DNA of 56,620 nucleotides from Gloeocapsa sp. UFS-A4-WI-NPMV-4B04 (GCA_019359535.1 JAHHHE010000008.1:1-56620); one strand, 5' to 3'; shown: positions 7,423 to 16,675, numbered from the stretch's first letter. Translations and numbers: made by a program. Notes: generated by a model from the sequence alone, not told the origin.

Positions 7423-9690
7423 CTACTCGACTTGACGCATATAGTTAGCCCAAAGCCGCGCAGCTTGAGCGCTACTGCCAGATGTGGGTGAATTATTATC
7501 GTTGCCTAGCCAAACACCAGTAACTCGTTGCCGACTAGGAATAAAGCCAATAAACCAGAGGTCAACATTATTGTTGGTTGTACCAGTTTTACCACCTTCC
7601 TGACCAAGTCCGATAGAAGCACTACGACCAGTACCACGCTGCACAACACTACGAAGCATCGAATTTACAACCTGCGCTACTTCGGGTCTTACCGCCTGCA
7701 CATTTGCTTCAGAACTTTGGTCAAATGAGTACATGACACGACAGGTTTTCAGATTTTGGGGTTCGCGGCAATCACTACTGTCAAGAATGCGGCTAATCAA
7801 ATGGGGACGATTCCACACGCCATTATTAGCTATTGCGCCAAAAGCACCAGTCATTTCTAATACAGTAGTTTCACTTTGTCCAAGTACCAAGCCAGGGACA
7901 GGATTAAGCGGCGATTGGACTCCAAGTTTACGTGCCATCCGCACTACATTATCTAGTCCGACATCTTGAGCAACCCGTAAGGCGATCGCATTTTCAGAAA
8001 GAGCAATGCCAGTGTACATATCCGCACTTCCTCCAGTACGTTCACAGCCTCGATATGCTTGACCTCTCCAAGTTAGTGGCGCACAGGAATAAACTTTTCC
8101 TGGTGGAATGCCTTGCTCAATAGCAGCAGTATAAGTAAATAGTTTAAAAGTTGAACCTGGTTGACGTTTGGCTTGAGTAGCGCGATTGAACTGACTTGTT
8201 TTGTAATCAGTGCCACCTGCAAGCGCTATCACTCCACCAGTGCTGGAATCAAGGCTGACAAGTGCGCCTTGGGAGAACCTAGAAGCTCCGCCAGCGCTGC
8301 TAACAGTTTTACGCAGCGCTGTTTCTGCCTTTTCTTGTGCTTTTGGGTCTAGCTGAGTTTCAATGATGAAGTTACCTTCTCTTGCTAGCTGTTCGCCCAA
8401 CAATAACTCAAGTTCTCGAAATACATAACTATAAAAATAAGGTGCAATTGTATTTGCTTGCTCTTCACAAACTTTACGACTAACTTCAATTGGCGATCGC
8501 CTGGCCCGATTTGCTTCGTCAACTTTTACCTTGCCTTGAGCCAGCATTCGAGTGATTACGCGATCGCGATAAGTAATCAATCTTTGACGACTCTGCTCGT
8601 CTCCACAGAAATTAAACCCGTTGGGAGCTGGTAAAATTCCTACCAGTGTGGCAGCTTCCGAGAGATTTAAATCTTTCGCCGACTTTTCAAAGTAATACCG
8701 CGAGGCATCCTCAAAACCGGATGTGTCTCCGCCTACGTAAATGCGATTTAAGTAAGTCAGTAAAACAAAGTCTTTGCTATAAAACGTTTCTAGTTTCAGA
8801 GCTACAATCATTTCGCGCAATTTGCGCTCTGCCGAGTCTTGATCGCCTACGTAGCTTCGGAACAAAGAGCGGGCGACCTGCTGCGTTAGTGTACTGGCTC
8901 CTTGCTGGTATCCACCGCCACGTATATTAACTACTACAGCCCGTAAAATGCCAATTGGATCAACTCCTAAGTGCCAGTAAAAGCGACTATCTTCTGAAGC
9001 AACTACAGCTTTTGGCAGGTAAGGAGAAAAATCTGATAACCGCTTCATGTCTACGTGAGCTGTAGTGCGTGGCTGACGTAGGGGCGTTTGTCCATCACCA
9101 GCATAAACAACTACGGGGCCTTGAGAAGATGCAGGCAACGGCCATACAGAGAATTTGAACCACTCGATGCCAATACCTAATACCAGTAATGAGGTAATAC
9201 CCCCGATCCCGTAGGCACTCCAGGTTGCGGCTCGAACGTACCAAGGTGGCGGATCAATGTATTGCAGCCGCACTGAAGCGGCGAGTTCTGGTGGTCCAAG
9301 GGTAAAAATATCACCATGACGCAGTTGTCCAGACTTGATCCGGCGTTTGCGGCGATAGATGCCATTGGTAGAGTTTTCATCTTTGAGCAGAAAGCGCATC
9401 TGCCGTTGATTTGAATCCCGTGATACTGACAGGTGAATTTGACTGACGACAGGATTACGCACAACAATATCGCAGGATTTGGAACTCCGACCAAGTAAGT
9501 AGCGATCGCCCAATAGAGGATAAACCTCGGCTTTATCCGCCCCTGCATCCTGTACCCAAAGTTCTGGTACTCTGGCATTCGGCTTCAGTGCCAGCTTGGA
9601 AAAATCAACTTTAGCTTGAATTGTTTTTACTGCTTGGGTCACCTGACCCAGCAACGTTTGAGGCTTTTGGGGAGGCTGGGGGGAACTCAT
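7423..9690 (-). CDS. Class A penicillin-binding protein with N-terminal FHA domain
   Basis: A 755-residue bifunctional peptidoglycan synthase. Order: an FHA domain (about residues 55-145, with YLLGRSSKSCDIVV, and STNGIY at its end), one transmembrane helix (about 158-175), a GT51 glycosyltransferase domain (EDSRFYWHLGVDPIG and QGASTLTQQVARSLF), and a transpeptidase domain with SxxK in GSTFK, SxN in LSENAIA and KTG in GGKTGTTNNN. All catalytic motifs are intact. FHA domains bind phosphothreonine, so wall synthesis may be tied to Ser/Thr kinase signalling. FHA-PBP fusions are known in cyanobacteria. No kinase gene is adjacent; upstream there is a divergent secreted-protein gene. Confidence 0.93.
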   Translation of the reverse strand: MSSPQPPQKPQTLLGQVTQAVKTIQAKVDFSKLALKPNARVPELWVQDAGADKAEVYPLLGDRYLLGRSSKSCDIVVRNPVVSQIHLSVSRDSNQRQMRFLLKDENSTNGIYRRKRRIKSGQLRHGDIFTLGPPELAASVRLQYIDPPPWYVRAATWSAYGIGGITSLLVLGIGIEWFKFSVWPLPASSQGPVVVYAGDGQTPLRQPRTTAHVDMKRLSDFSPYLPKAVVASEDSRFYWHLGVDPIGILRAVVVNIRGGGYQQGASTLTQQVARSLFRSYVGDQDSAERKLREMIVALKLETFYSKDFVLLTYLNRIYVGGDTSGFEDASRYYFEKSAKDLNLSEAATLVGILPAPNGFNFCGDEQSRQRLITYRDRVITRMLAQGKVKVDEANRARRSPIEVSRKVCEEQANTIAPYFYSYVFRELELLLGEQLAREGNFIIETQLDPKAQEKAETALRKTVSSAGGASRFSQGALVSLDSSTGGVIALAGGTDYKTSQFNRATQAKRQPGSTFKLFTYTAAIEQGIPPGKVYSCAPLTWRGQAYRGCERTGGSADMYTGIALSENAIALRVAQDVGLDNVVRMARKLGVQSPLNPVPGLVLGQSETTVLEMTGAFGAIANNGVWNRPHLISRILDSSDCREPQNLKTCRVMYSFDQSSEANVQAVRPEVAQVVNSMLRSVVQRGTGRSASIGLGQEGGKTGTTNNNVDLWFIGFIPSRQRVTGVWLGNDNNSPTSGSSAQAARLWANYMRQVE

Positions 9691-10112
9691 TTTCTATTTA
9701 GTCACCAATATTGCAGAAGAATAAATTTTAAAATCTAAATTTTTGTACTGCAATTATTCTACTCGCAAGCTCATAACCATTTCTTGGGTTAAATTTGACC
9801 AATAATAGCAATCCTGCCAAAGTTAGCTTGTCCCGCGTGGGTGATTATATTTACACCTCTACGCTGCTTAAATTAAACACTGTGTTTTATACCCTAGAGG
9901 CTTCTCTATCAGCACTGTGCTACCTCCAAAAGGAAATTTCGTTACAGACGTTCAAATCATATTTTTAGTTCCCTAAAACAAGGTACTATAACTTTTGCTT
10001 ATTTTTAAATCTATTCTTCATGAAAAGCATAATTACTTATCTCCACTAGGATAGATTTTTGACATTCTGTCATTTGATTTAATAAGCGGATAATTTGTTT
10101 GAGGTTAGTGGT
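9691..10112. other. Divergent promoter region between the PBP gene and the repetitive secreted protein gene
   Basis: About 420 bp, AT-rich, with no open frame of note. TTGACA at 10059-10064 with TTTAAT/TAATAA about 15 bp downstream could be the promoter of the plus-strand gene. Nothing else is recognisable. Confidence 0.3.
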
Positions 10113-10850
10113 GTGAAAATAAAATTTTTAACCCTTATTGGGGCAGCTTTTGCCTTAACAGTAACAAGTAGTGCGGCTATTGCCCAATCAACTTCAACTA
10201 GCGGAAGCTCTGAAATTAAGCTTTCGGCAGAAGGTATGAAGATTTTGTGTGAGCGTTTCCCACTCAATTCTCGTTGCTCTGGTACTGGAAATAATACAGG
10301 TACTACACCAGATGCCACAACAACTCCTGATACCACAACAACTCCTGACAGCACGACTACACCAGAAACCACAACAACTCCTGACAACCCAGCCAGTCCT
10401 GATATCACCTCGCCTGATGGCACAATGAATATGCCCGGTGGCACAATGACTCCTGGCAGCACCTCGCCTGATGGCACGACGATTCCTGGTAACACTGACG
10501 GCTCAACGCCTCCTAGTGGTACTATCAATGACGGCGCACTTGATAGCCCTGCCCCTGACGAAATTGAATCACGTCCGTCGCAGGATGGTAGCGTATCTCC
10601 TGACGACACAACTACACCTGGCACGGGTAGTGGCACTGGTGACTCTAGTGGTTCTGGCGCTACAACAGACGGCGTAAACAATGAACCAACAGGTGGCGGC
10701 ACGCGCGAGAACCTAACTACACCTAGCACGGGTAGTGGCACTGGTGACTCTAGTGGTTCTGGCGCTACAACCGATGACACAGGTACTACAACAGACGGCG
10801 TAAACAATGAACCAACAGGTGGCGGTACACGCGAGTCTATTCCACAATAA
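10113..10850 (+). CDS. Secreted Thr/Pro/Gly-rich repetitive protein with FPLNSRC motif
   Basis: A 245-residue exported protein of unknown function. Start: GTG at 10113, eight bases after GAGGT, giving a signal peptide with core FLTLIGAAFALTV and cut after SSAAIAQ. A short folded segment carries KILCERFPLNSRCSG; a Cys-FPLNSR-Cys motif of this kind recurs in cyanobacterial exported proteins. The rest is low complexity: TTTPD repeats (residues 70-110), then two nearly identical blocks with GSGTGDSSGSGATTD and GVNNEPTGGGTRE. The tail looks like a flexible wall or surface linker. The minus strand of this gene is also open by chance because of its GC-rich third positions. A strong terminator follows. 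Confidence 0.75.
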   Translation: MKIKFLTLIGAAFALTVTSSAAIAQSTSTSGSSEIKLSAEGMKILCERFPLNSRCSGTGNNTGTTPDATTTPDTTTTPDSTTTPETTTTPDNPASPDITSPDGTMNMPGGTMTPGSTSPDGTTIPGNTDGSTPPSGTINDGALDSPAPDEIESRPSQDGSVSPDDTTTPGTGSGTGDSSGSGATTDGVNNEPTGGGTRENLTTPSTGSGTGDSSGSGATTDDTGTTTDGVNNEPTGGGTRESIPQ

Positions 10851-10937
10851 CTGAGAAGTAAGCAGCACTCAGCTAGACGTAGTAATCCCAATCTGCTAAA
10901 TCTGGGTAAGATTTACAACGAATAAAGTAAAACTTTG

Positions 10938-10964
10938 AGATGAGGTAGCATTACCTCATCTTTT
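10938..10964 (+). terminator. Rho-independent terminator
   Basis: Perfect 10-bp stem AGATGAGGTA / TACCTCATCT with a GCAT loop, followed by a T run (CTTTTGCTTT), about 90 bp after the stop of the repetitive secreted protein gene. Confidence 0.8.
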
Positions 10965-11090
10965 GCTTTAAAAAGCTGTATTCAAACTCTAAATCAGACT
11001 TGTAATTACCAATAATTGATCAAAAACTATTTGTTCATCCCCTGCCAATAATAGAGGAACAATTGCTTTAATGTAAAAAATTGGTTAACC

Positions 11091-11570
11091 TTATCTCACC
11101 CTGCGATTTGAGTTTGAGGCAGGATAAAAAGCCGCAATTAATAAACAGATAATCCCAATATTGATAGATACATCTGCTAAATTAAACACGGGAAATTGAA
11201 TCAGCCGAAAATCTAAAAAATCAACAACGCTACCACGAAAAAATCGATCAATACCGTTTCCCACTGCTCCTCCTAAAACAAACCCCCACCCTAACTGTTC
11301 AAGAGTATTTAGGAAACCAAACCAACCTAAGCCTAGTGCAACCAAACCCAGACTCACGACTAAAGACAACCAGCGCAACCACTCTACTTTGCCAGTGAAT
11401 AAACTAAAAGCAGCGCCAGTATTTCTCACATAAGTAAAGTGAAATACCCCTGACAACAAAGGTTGTGTTTCTGCTAATTGAAAGTGTTGTACTACCCAAT
11501 ATTTAGTTAACTGGTCTAAGAGTAAACTAATTATAGCTGCAATCCAGAAAATGCGGTTTTTGACGTGCAT
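11091..11570 (-). CDS. lspA: Lipoprotein signal peptidase (signal peptidase II)
   Basis: A 159-residue inner-membrane aspartyl protease that cuts the signal peptide of diacylglyceryl-modified prolipoproteins. Four membrane helices are visible. Family motifs are present: LDQLTKYWV near the N-terminus, RNTGAAFSLF, the first catalytic Asp region GSVVDFLDFR, and the second in FNLADVSINIG. Length is normal. It ends a bioB-bioY-lspA run on the minus strand, 67 bp after bioY. Substrates in this window would include the PstS lipoprotein and one CAP-domain lipoprotein. Confidence 0.95.
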   Translation of the reverse strand: MHVKNRIFWIAAIISLLLDQLTKYWVVQHFQLAETQPLLSGVFHFTYVRNTGAAFSLFTGKVEWLRWLSLVVSLGLVALGLGWFGFLNTLEQLGWGFVLGGAVGNGIDRFFRGSVVDFLDFRLIQFPVFNLADVSINIGIICLLIAAFYPASNSNRRVR

Positions 11571-11637
11571 GGAAAATAGTTTTTAGTCTATAGTCAGTTA
11601 ATTTCAATAACAGACATTGCATAAATTACAAGTTTAA

Positions 11638-12222
11638 CTAATAAAACATCAAGTGCCGCACACTATAAGCTAATACTGCAACGGCACAGACAACTACCAG
11701 TTGTCCTGGTAGGGGATAGAAGGAATATTTGAGAGCAGCTTCCATTAGGGGCAGTGTTTGTGAACCTGCCCAATTGAAAGTATGAGTCAAAACTAAATAA
11801 CCCAAGCCAGTGAGGTGAACTGTTACTAGCCCACAGATACAACTTAAGGCGAGAGACTCTACTTTCGGGCGCGATTGAAATGCCAAAAAGCCACAAACCC
11901 ATCCTCCAGGAATAAAGCCTAACAAATAGCCAAAGTAAGGTTGCTGGATATAGCTAATGTTACCCCCTTGAGCAAACACGGGAAACCAAGTTAAGCCAAG
12001 AACTAGATATGCAATTTGAGACAGCACAGCCGCATTTTTCCCACCTAGACAGCCTACTAGCAGCACTGCACCAATTTGATACGTGACACCCAAAGATAAA
12101 GCCTGAATTCCATTTAGGCTCCAATTCCAAGGTGAACTTGTGACATATACTTGGACAAAAGTGCCAATAATAGTCAAAAGTAGACCAATCAGAGACCAGA
12201 GTAGTTGGTTGGGAGCAGCCAC
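11638..12222 (-). CDS. bioY: Biotin transporter BioY (ECF S component)
   Basis: A 194-residue membrane protein with about six hydrophobic helices, matching BioY, the substrate-binding S component that imports biotin alone or with the ECF energizing module. Typical segments are GVTYQIGAVLLVGCLGGKNA, YLVLGLTWFPVFAQGG and the GYLLGFIPGGWVCGFLAF motif. It lies 82 bp downstream of bioB on the same strand, so biotin synthesis and uptake genes are adjacent. Upstream of it is a GGGGA-rich tandem repeat. Confidence 0.93.
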   Translation of the reverse strand: MAAPNQLLWSLIGLLLTIIGTFVQVYVTSSPWNWSLNGIQALSLGVTYQIGAVLLVGCLGGKNAAVLSQIAYLVLGLTWFPVFAQGGNISYIQQPYFGYLLGFIPGGWVCGFLAFQSRPKVESLALSCICGLVTVHLTGLGYLVLTHTFNWAGSQTLPLMEAALKYSFYPLPGQLVVVCAVAVLAYSVRHLMFY

Positions 12223-12230
12223 GAGCTAAA

Positions 12231-12290
12231 GGGGACAAGGGGACAAGGGGAGCATTCTTAGCAGGGGAGCATTCTTAGCAGGGGAGCAGG
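12231..12290. repeat. Tandem GGGGACAA and 17-bp repeats
   Basis: Two copies of GGGGACAA (12231-12246) followed by two copies of the 17-mer GGGGAGCATTCTTAGCA (12247-12280) and the start of a third, in the gap between bioB and bioY. Confidence 0.85.
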
Positions 12291-12304
12291 GTAGATTCGC
12301 TCTA

Positions 12305-13387
12305 TTACTCAATTTCCCACTCACCAGGAATAGGAGCTTCACCGCCTTGAAGACCAAGTTGATTAAGCATGGCGTGGTCTTGTTCTGGTGGTTGTCCGAT
12401 TGTGGTGAGATAGTGACCAATCAGCATGGCGTTAATGCCCGCTTTTAGACCCAAGGCTTGAAGTTCGCCCATAACAGCTTCACGACCGCCAGCATAGCGG
12501 AGAATTTGCTTTGGTAAGATCAGGCGAAAAATAGCGATCGCTTTGAGTGCTTCATCAGGATTCAGTTTCGGGCGATCGCTTAGTGGTGTCCCGATGCGTG
12601 GATTCAGCAAATTCAGTGGTACTGACTCAACTTCTAATTCCCGCAACGCTAAAGCAAGATCCACCCGATCTTCCCAGCTTTCACCAAGTCCCATAATTCC
12701 TCCAGTGCAAGCTTGAATACCAGCTGCTTTGAGGTTTTTTACTGTAGCAACGCGATCGCGCCAAGTGTGCGTCGTCACAATTTCCGGAAAAAAGTTCTCT
12801 GATGCTTCTAAGTTGTGGTTATAGCGCGTTACACCAGCTTCTTTAAGCGCTTGCGCTTGTTCTGGCGTTACCTCTCCTAATGCACAGCAAGGCTTAATAT
12901 TCGTTTCTGCTAAAATCTGCCGCACTGTTTCTAAAATTGATTCAAATTCACCTGATTTTGGACTGCTGTATTTAGGGCCGCGTCCCTGACTTACCAGGCA
13001 AAATCGCTTTGCTCCAGCTGCTTCTGCTGCTTTGGCTTGGGCAAGAATCTCCTCACTAGACTTCAAGCCGTAGAGTGGCGAGTCTACACCTGGATGATGC
13101 GCCGATTGAGAGCAGAAACCGCAATTTTCTGAACAATTACCAGATTTAACATTGACAATACTGCACAAGTCTACCGTATTACCACAGCAGGCTTGACGTA
13201 CTCGATCTGCTGCTTCGCACAACAGTAAAATGTTCTCCTGACCTTGAATTTGAGTCAGCGCTAGGGCTTCTTCTCTACCAATCTGCTCTTCTCCGGCGAT
13301 GATTCGTTCAGTCAGGTGATGTAACCATGGACGTAATGAAGCTTCAGAATCAGTTGCATTGGAAATTAAAGGCGGTGCTTGAACCAC
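12305..13387 (-). CDS. bioB: Biotin synthase (radical SAM)
   Basis: Inserts sulfur into dethiobiotin in the last step of biotin synthesis. The radical-SAM cluster motif is GNCSENCGFCSQSAHH (CxxxCxxC). Further BioB signatures are SQGRGPKY, YNHNLEAS and GGIMGLGE, with NPRIGTPL and YAGGREAVMG toward the end. A reading frame continues upstream to an ATG at 13501, but those 38 residues look unlike BioB; GTG at 13387 has AAAGGG seven bases upstream and places the N-terminus where cyanobacterial homologues begin. The start is therefore likely but not certain. First gene of a bioB-bioY-lspA run, divergent from pstC. Confidence 0.92.
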   Translation of the reverse strand: MVQAPPLISNATDSEASLRPWLHHLTERIIAGEEQIGREEALALTQIQGQENILLLCEAADRVRQACCGNTVDLCSIVNVKSGNCSENCGFCSQSAHHPGVDSPLYGLKSSEEILAQAKAAEAAGAKRFCLVSQGRGPKYSSPKSGEFESILETVRQILAETNIKPCCALGEVTPEQAQALKEAGVTRYNHNLEASENFFPEIVTTHTWRDRVATVKNLKAAGIQACTGGIMGLGESWEDRVDLALALRELEVESVPLNLLNPRIGTPLSDRPKLNPDEALKAIAIFRLILPKQILRYAGGREAVMGELQALGLKAGINAMLIGHYLTTIGQPPEQDHAMLNQLGLQGGEAPIPGEWEIE

Positions 13388-13511
13388 ATTCAGCCCTTTA
13401 AATTTATGATTGGAATTTTGGAATTTTATCACTCCACAAGGGAAATAAGTGCAGCCATTTCTAAAGAAGTTGGTAAGGAATTTAGTTAAAAGAAGCTGCA
13501 TTCTTGTTTTT

Positions 13512-13544
13512 GTTAACCTTCCCTTTACTTTTTGTTTGTATAAT
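13512..13544 (+). promoter_or_regulatory. Candidate Pho box and -10 for the first pst operon
   Basis: GTTAACCT (13512-13519), three bases, CTTTACTT (13523-13530): two 8-bp half sites in 11-bp phase, close to the cyanobacterial Pho box of PyTTAAPyPy(T/A) repeats. TATAAT follows at 13539-13544, as expected for activation by a PhoB/SphR-type regulator. The second half site is imperfect. It lies about 95 bp before pstC. Confidence 0.45.
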
Positions 13545-13637
13545 TTGTTTGCATCTACTCCTATTTTTGGCTCATTACTTTTACTAAATGTCTGTTGAAT
13601 TAACCGAGCGCGCTCCTATCAGGTTTTAAAATTAACT

Positions 13638-14585
13638 ATGACCCCCGCTATAAAAAAACAGAGCGGAATTCAACCACGATCGCCTTGGTCACGGAAGCTA
13701 GATCAGTCTTTTATTTGGTTAACACGGCTCTTTGCACTGGCAATTGCTGGCGTTTTAATTTGGATAGCAATCCAAGTAGCAATTGCAGCTTTTCCAGCAA
13801 TTAGACAATTTGGGCTAGGGTTTCTAACTACAACTACCTGGAACCCCGTTAATAGTCAGTACGGCGCACTGCCGATGATTTATGGCACAATTGTTACTTC
13901 GGCGATCGCCTTGCTTATTGCTGTACCTGTAGGTTTAGGAGTAGCGATCTTCTTAAGTGAAAACTATCTACCGCCAAAAATCCAGCTAGCATTTGTCTTT
14001 CTAGTGGAACTTTTAGCAGCAATTCCTAGCGTTGTATATGGTTTGTGGGGAATTTTTGTCCTAATTCCATTTTTAAGACCCTTGCAGCAGGGACTGAATA
14101 CTTATTTCGGTTGGCTGCCAATTTTTAGCACTCCTCCGGCTGGTCCAGGAATGCTGACAGCAGGTGTAATTTTGTCAATTATGATTTTGCCTACGATTGC
14201 CGCTATCTCCCGCGATGCCTTGATTTCTCTACCGTCAGATTTACGGCAAGCGGCAGTTGGTTTAGGTGCAACTCGTTGGGAAACAATTTTAATGGTGCTA
14301 GTACCAGCAGCATTTTCTGGAATTGTCGGCGCTATTATGCTGGCATTGGGTCGCGCTATTGGTGAAACAATGGCCGTGACAATGGTAATCGGCAATTCCA
14401 ACAATATTAGCCCGTCGATATTTGCTCCTGCAAATACAATTCCCTCCCTTCTAGCAAATCAATTTGCTGAAGCAAGTGGTTTACAAGTTGCCGCTCTTAT
14501 GTATGCAGCTTTAGTTTTATTTGGTTTAACACTTTTAGTTAATATTCTGGCGCAGATACTGGTACGGCGAGTACAGCGAATTTAG
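13638..14585 (+). CDS. pstC: Phosphate ABC transporter permease PstC (first set)
   Basis: A 315-residue inner-membrane permease subunit that pairs with PstA to move phosphate delivered by PstS. Six membrane helices after a basic N-terminal leader. Family signatures: AAIPSVVYGLWG, the cytoplasmic EAA loop RQAAVGLGATRWETI and GRAIGETMAVTMVIGN. The N-terminal extension MTPAIKKQSGIQPRSPWSRK is ordinary for cyanobacterial PstC. It starts a pstC-pstA-pstB group with no pstS in the window; the binding protein must be encoded elsewhere or shared with the second set 7 kb downstream. The divergent neighbour is bioB. Confidence 0.93.
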   Translation: MTPAIKKQSGIQPRSPWSRKLDQSFIWLTRLFALAIAGVLIWIAIQVAIAAFPAIRQFGLGFLTTTTWNPVNSQYGALPMIYGTIVTSAIALLIAVPVGLGVAIFLSENYLPPKIQLAFVFLVELLAAIPSVVYGLWGIFVLIPFLRPLQQGLNTYFGWLPIFSTPPAGPGMLTAGVILSIMILPTIAAISRDALISLPSDLRQAAVGLGATRWETILMVLVPAAFSGIVGAIMLALGRAIGETMAVTMVIGNSNNISPSIFAPANTIPSLLANQFAEASGLQVAALMYAALVLFGLTLLVNILAQILVRRVQRI

Positions 14586-14653
14586 TCAGGAGTAGCGAGT
14601 CAAAAGCGCTACTACTACTTGATATCTTGTAAATTCTGACTAATTACTTTTTT

Positions 14654-15553
14654 ATGACGTTCAAATCTCAACCTGAAACTGCTTCTAGAAATGTTCGCAG
14701 CCTGCGGAGATCGCCTACTTCTCCTCGGACACTGTTTAGCATACTAATGACTAGCTTAGTCTTTATTTGTGTTGCTCTTGCCTTACTACCTTTGCTGGCG
14801 GTGCTGTTTTATGTGATTACCCAAGGTGCTAGCCGTCTAAACCTGAGTGTGTTTCAGGAATTACCGCCGCCGCCAATGGTAGAAGGAGGTGGCTTTCGCA
14901 ATGCGATTGTTGGCACATTAATTATGGTAGGAATTGGCGCACTAATCAGTATCCCATTTGGCGTTTTAGCAGCAATTTATTTATCTGAATTTAGCTCTGG
15001 AAAAATCGCTGAATGGACGCGATTTGCTACTAACGTTTTGAGTGGAGTTCCTTCAATTATTGTAGGTGTGTTTGCTTATGGTGTAATCGTATTAACAATG
15101 AAGACTTACTCAGCATGGGCTGGCGGATTTGCTCTATCAATTTTGATGTTGCCGATTATTGTCCGGACTACAGATGAAGCATTACAGTTAGTTCCTAAAG
15201 AACTGCGTCAAGCTGCTGTAGGACTAGGTGCAACTGATTTTCAAACTGTAACTCGTGTAGTATTGCCAGCTGCACTACCAGCGATTATTACAGGGGGAAC
15301 ATTAGCGATCGCAAGAGCTGCGGGTGAAACTGCGCCTTTGTTGTTTACAGCTTTGTTTACTCAGTTTGGCATTAACTGGAGTAGTGGTTTAGTTGAACCA
15401 ACGGCTTCGCTTTCTGTTTTGATCTACAACTTCGCTACAGTACCTTTTAAAAATCAACAAGAACTTGCTTGGGCAGCTTCTTTCATCTTAGTTGTAATGG
15501 TTCTAATCACCAGTACCCTAGCTCGGTTGGCAACCGCTCGCAAAGTTTACTGA
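14654..15553 (+). CDS. pstA: Phosphate ABC transporter permease PstA (first set)
   Basis: A 299-residue partner permease of PstC. Basic cytoplasmic leader (residues 1-28) and six membrane helices; signatures are VLSGVPSIIVGVFAYG, the EAA loop RQAAVGLGATDFQTV and ARAAGETAPLLFTALF. It starts 68 bp after pstC and is probably co-transcribed. The downstream gap before pstB is unusually long (about 300 bp) and holds an inverted repeat. Confidence 0.93.
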   Translation: MTFKSQPETASRNVRSLRRSPTSPRTLFSILMTSLVFICVALALLPLLAVLFYVITQGASRLNLSVFQELPPPPMVEGGGFRNAIVGTLIMVGIGALISIPFGVLAAIYLSEFSSGKIAEWTRFATNVLSGVPSIIVGVFAYGVIVLTMKTYSAWAGGFALSILMLPIIVRTTDEALQLVPKELRQAAVGLGATDFQTVTRVVLPAALPAIITGGTLAIARAAGETAPLLFTALFTQFGINWSSGLVEPTASLSVLIYNFATVPFKNQQELAWAASFILVVMVLITSTLARLATARKVY

Positions 15554-15736
15554 ATAAATATGCCTTCAAGGTTGTTTATCACAAAAATAACAGCTATTTT
15601 TGTATGGATGGCTACAATTAAACCGACGACCTAGTAGCAAAGAAATAGTCAATCCATCTTAAGAGAGATAAAATAGTTATAAGCAAAAAAGATTTGGTTC
15701 AATAGCAGTAGTTAATCGAGAAGGTTGTATGTAAAG

Positions 15737-15805
15737 TCACTTGAAAGCGCATTGTTAGTGACTGCCTGGGACATAAATAACTACTTTTTTATAGCTTTCA
15801 AGTGA
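15737..15805. promoter_or_regulatory. 12-bp inverted repeat in the pstA-pstB gap
   Basis: TCACTTGAAAGC at 15737-15748 and its perfect complement GCTTTCAAGTGA at 15794-15805, 45 bases apart, in the otherwise featureless 303-bp gap 15554-15856. It can form a long-loop hairpin in the transcript or be a protein site. No function can be read from the sequence. Confidence 0.5.
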
Positions 15806-15856
15806 AAACCGCTCGATAGATACATCAGTTCTTTCAAAATTACAATTGGACTTTTT

Positions 15857-16663
15857 ATGCGTTCTGAAACTCGAACCGCTAGACAAACTGAAACTGTTTT
15901 ACGCACAGAAAACCTGAATGTTTATTACGGTAATTTTCTAGCATTGCGGAATATCAACATGGATATTCATAAAAATAAAATTACCTCATTTATTGGTCCT
16001 TCAGGTTGTGGAAAAAGTACGTTGCTGCGGTGCTACAACCGCCTGAATGATTTAATTAAAACTTTTCGGGCAGAAGGTAAAGTTCATTATAATAATCAGG
16101 ATCTTTATGCTGCTCATATCGATCCTGTAGAAGTGCGTCGACAGATTGGGATGGTATTTCAAAGACCAAATCCTTTTCCAAAATCAATTTATGACAATAT
16201 CACTTTTGGTCCTAGAATTAATGGCTATAAAGGGGATATGGATGAATTAGTTGAGCGATCGCTACGCCAAGCAGCACTGTGGGACGAAGCTAAAGACAAA
16301 CTAAAACAAAGCGGGCTTTCCCTTTCAGGAGGACAACAGCAGCGATTGTGTATTGCGCGTGCGATCGCAGTTCAGCCTGAAGTTATTTTAATGGATGAAC
16401 CAGCCTCCGCCCTCGATCCGATTTCCACGCTCCGCATTGAAGAATTACTGCAAGAACTTAAACAGCAATACACCATCGTTATCGTCACTCATAATATGCA
16501 GCAAGCATCACGGGTGTCAGATATGACGGCTTTTTTCAACGTTGAGCCAACGGAAAAAGGAGGACGCATCGGCTATCTGGTGGAATACGACAAAACAGAA
16601 GCCATTTTCCAAGCTCCTCAAGAAGAAGCAACACAGCAGTACGTTAGCGGACGCTTCGGGTAA
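15857..16663 (+). CDS. pstB: Phosphate ABC transporter ATPase PstB (first set)
   Basis: A 268-residue cytoplasmic ATPase that powers PstC/PstA. Walker A is [11 protein letters not shown], the ABC signature [14 protein letters not shown], Walker [14 protein letters not shown], and the switch His is in [10 protein letters not shown]. The PstB-specific motif [17 protein letters not shown] identifies the phosphate family. The N-terminal leader [16 protein letters not shown] is slightly longer than usual. The 303-bp gap before it suggests its own promoter or an RNA element rather than simple co-translation with pstA. Confidence 0.94.
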   Translation: MRSETRTARQTETVLRTENLNVYYGNFLALRNINMDIHKNKITSFIGPSGCGKSTLLRCYNRLNDLIKTFRAEGKVHYNNQDLYAAHIDPVEVRRQIGMVFQRPNPFPKSIYDNITFGPRINGYKGDMDELVERSLRQAALWDEAKDKLKQSGLSLSGGQQQRLCIARAIAVQPEVILMDEPASALDPISTLRIEELLQELKQQYTIVIVTHNMQQASRVSDMTAFFNVEPTEKGGRIGYLVEYDKTEAIFQAPQEEATQQYVSGRFG

Positions 16664-16675
16664 AGATGGAAGAGA

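Noticed and set aside
10079-10891. 270-codon open frame on the minus strand opposite the repetitive secreted protein
   Set aside because: It is a shadow of the repetitive plus-strand gene (Val/Ser/Pro runs mirror the Thr/Asp repeats). The plus-strand frame has a ribosome binding site, a signal peptide and a following terminator.
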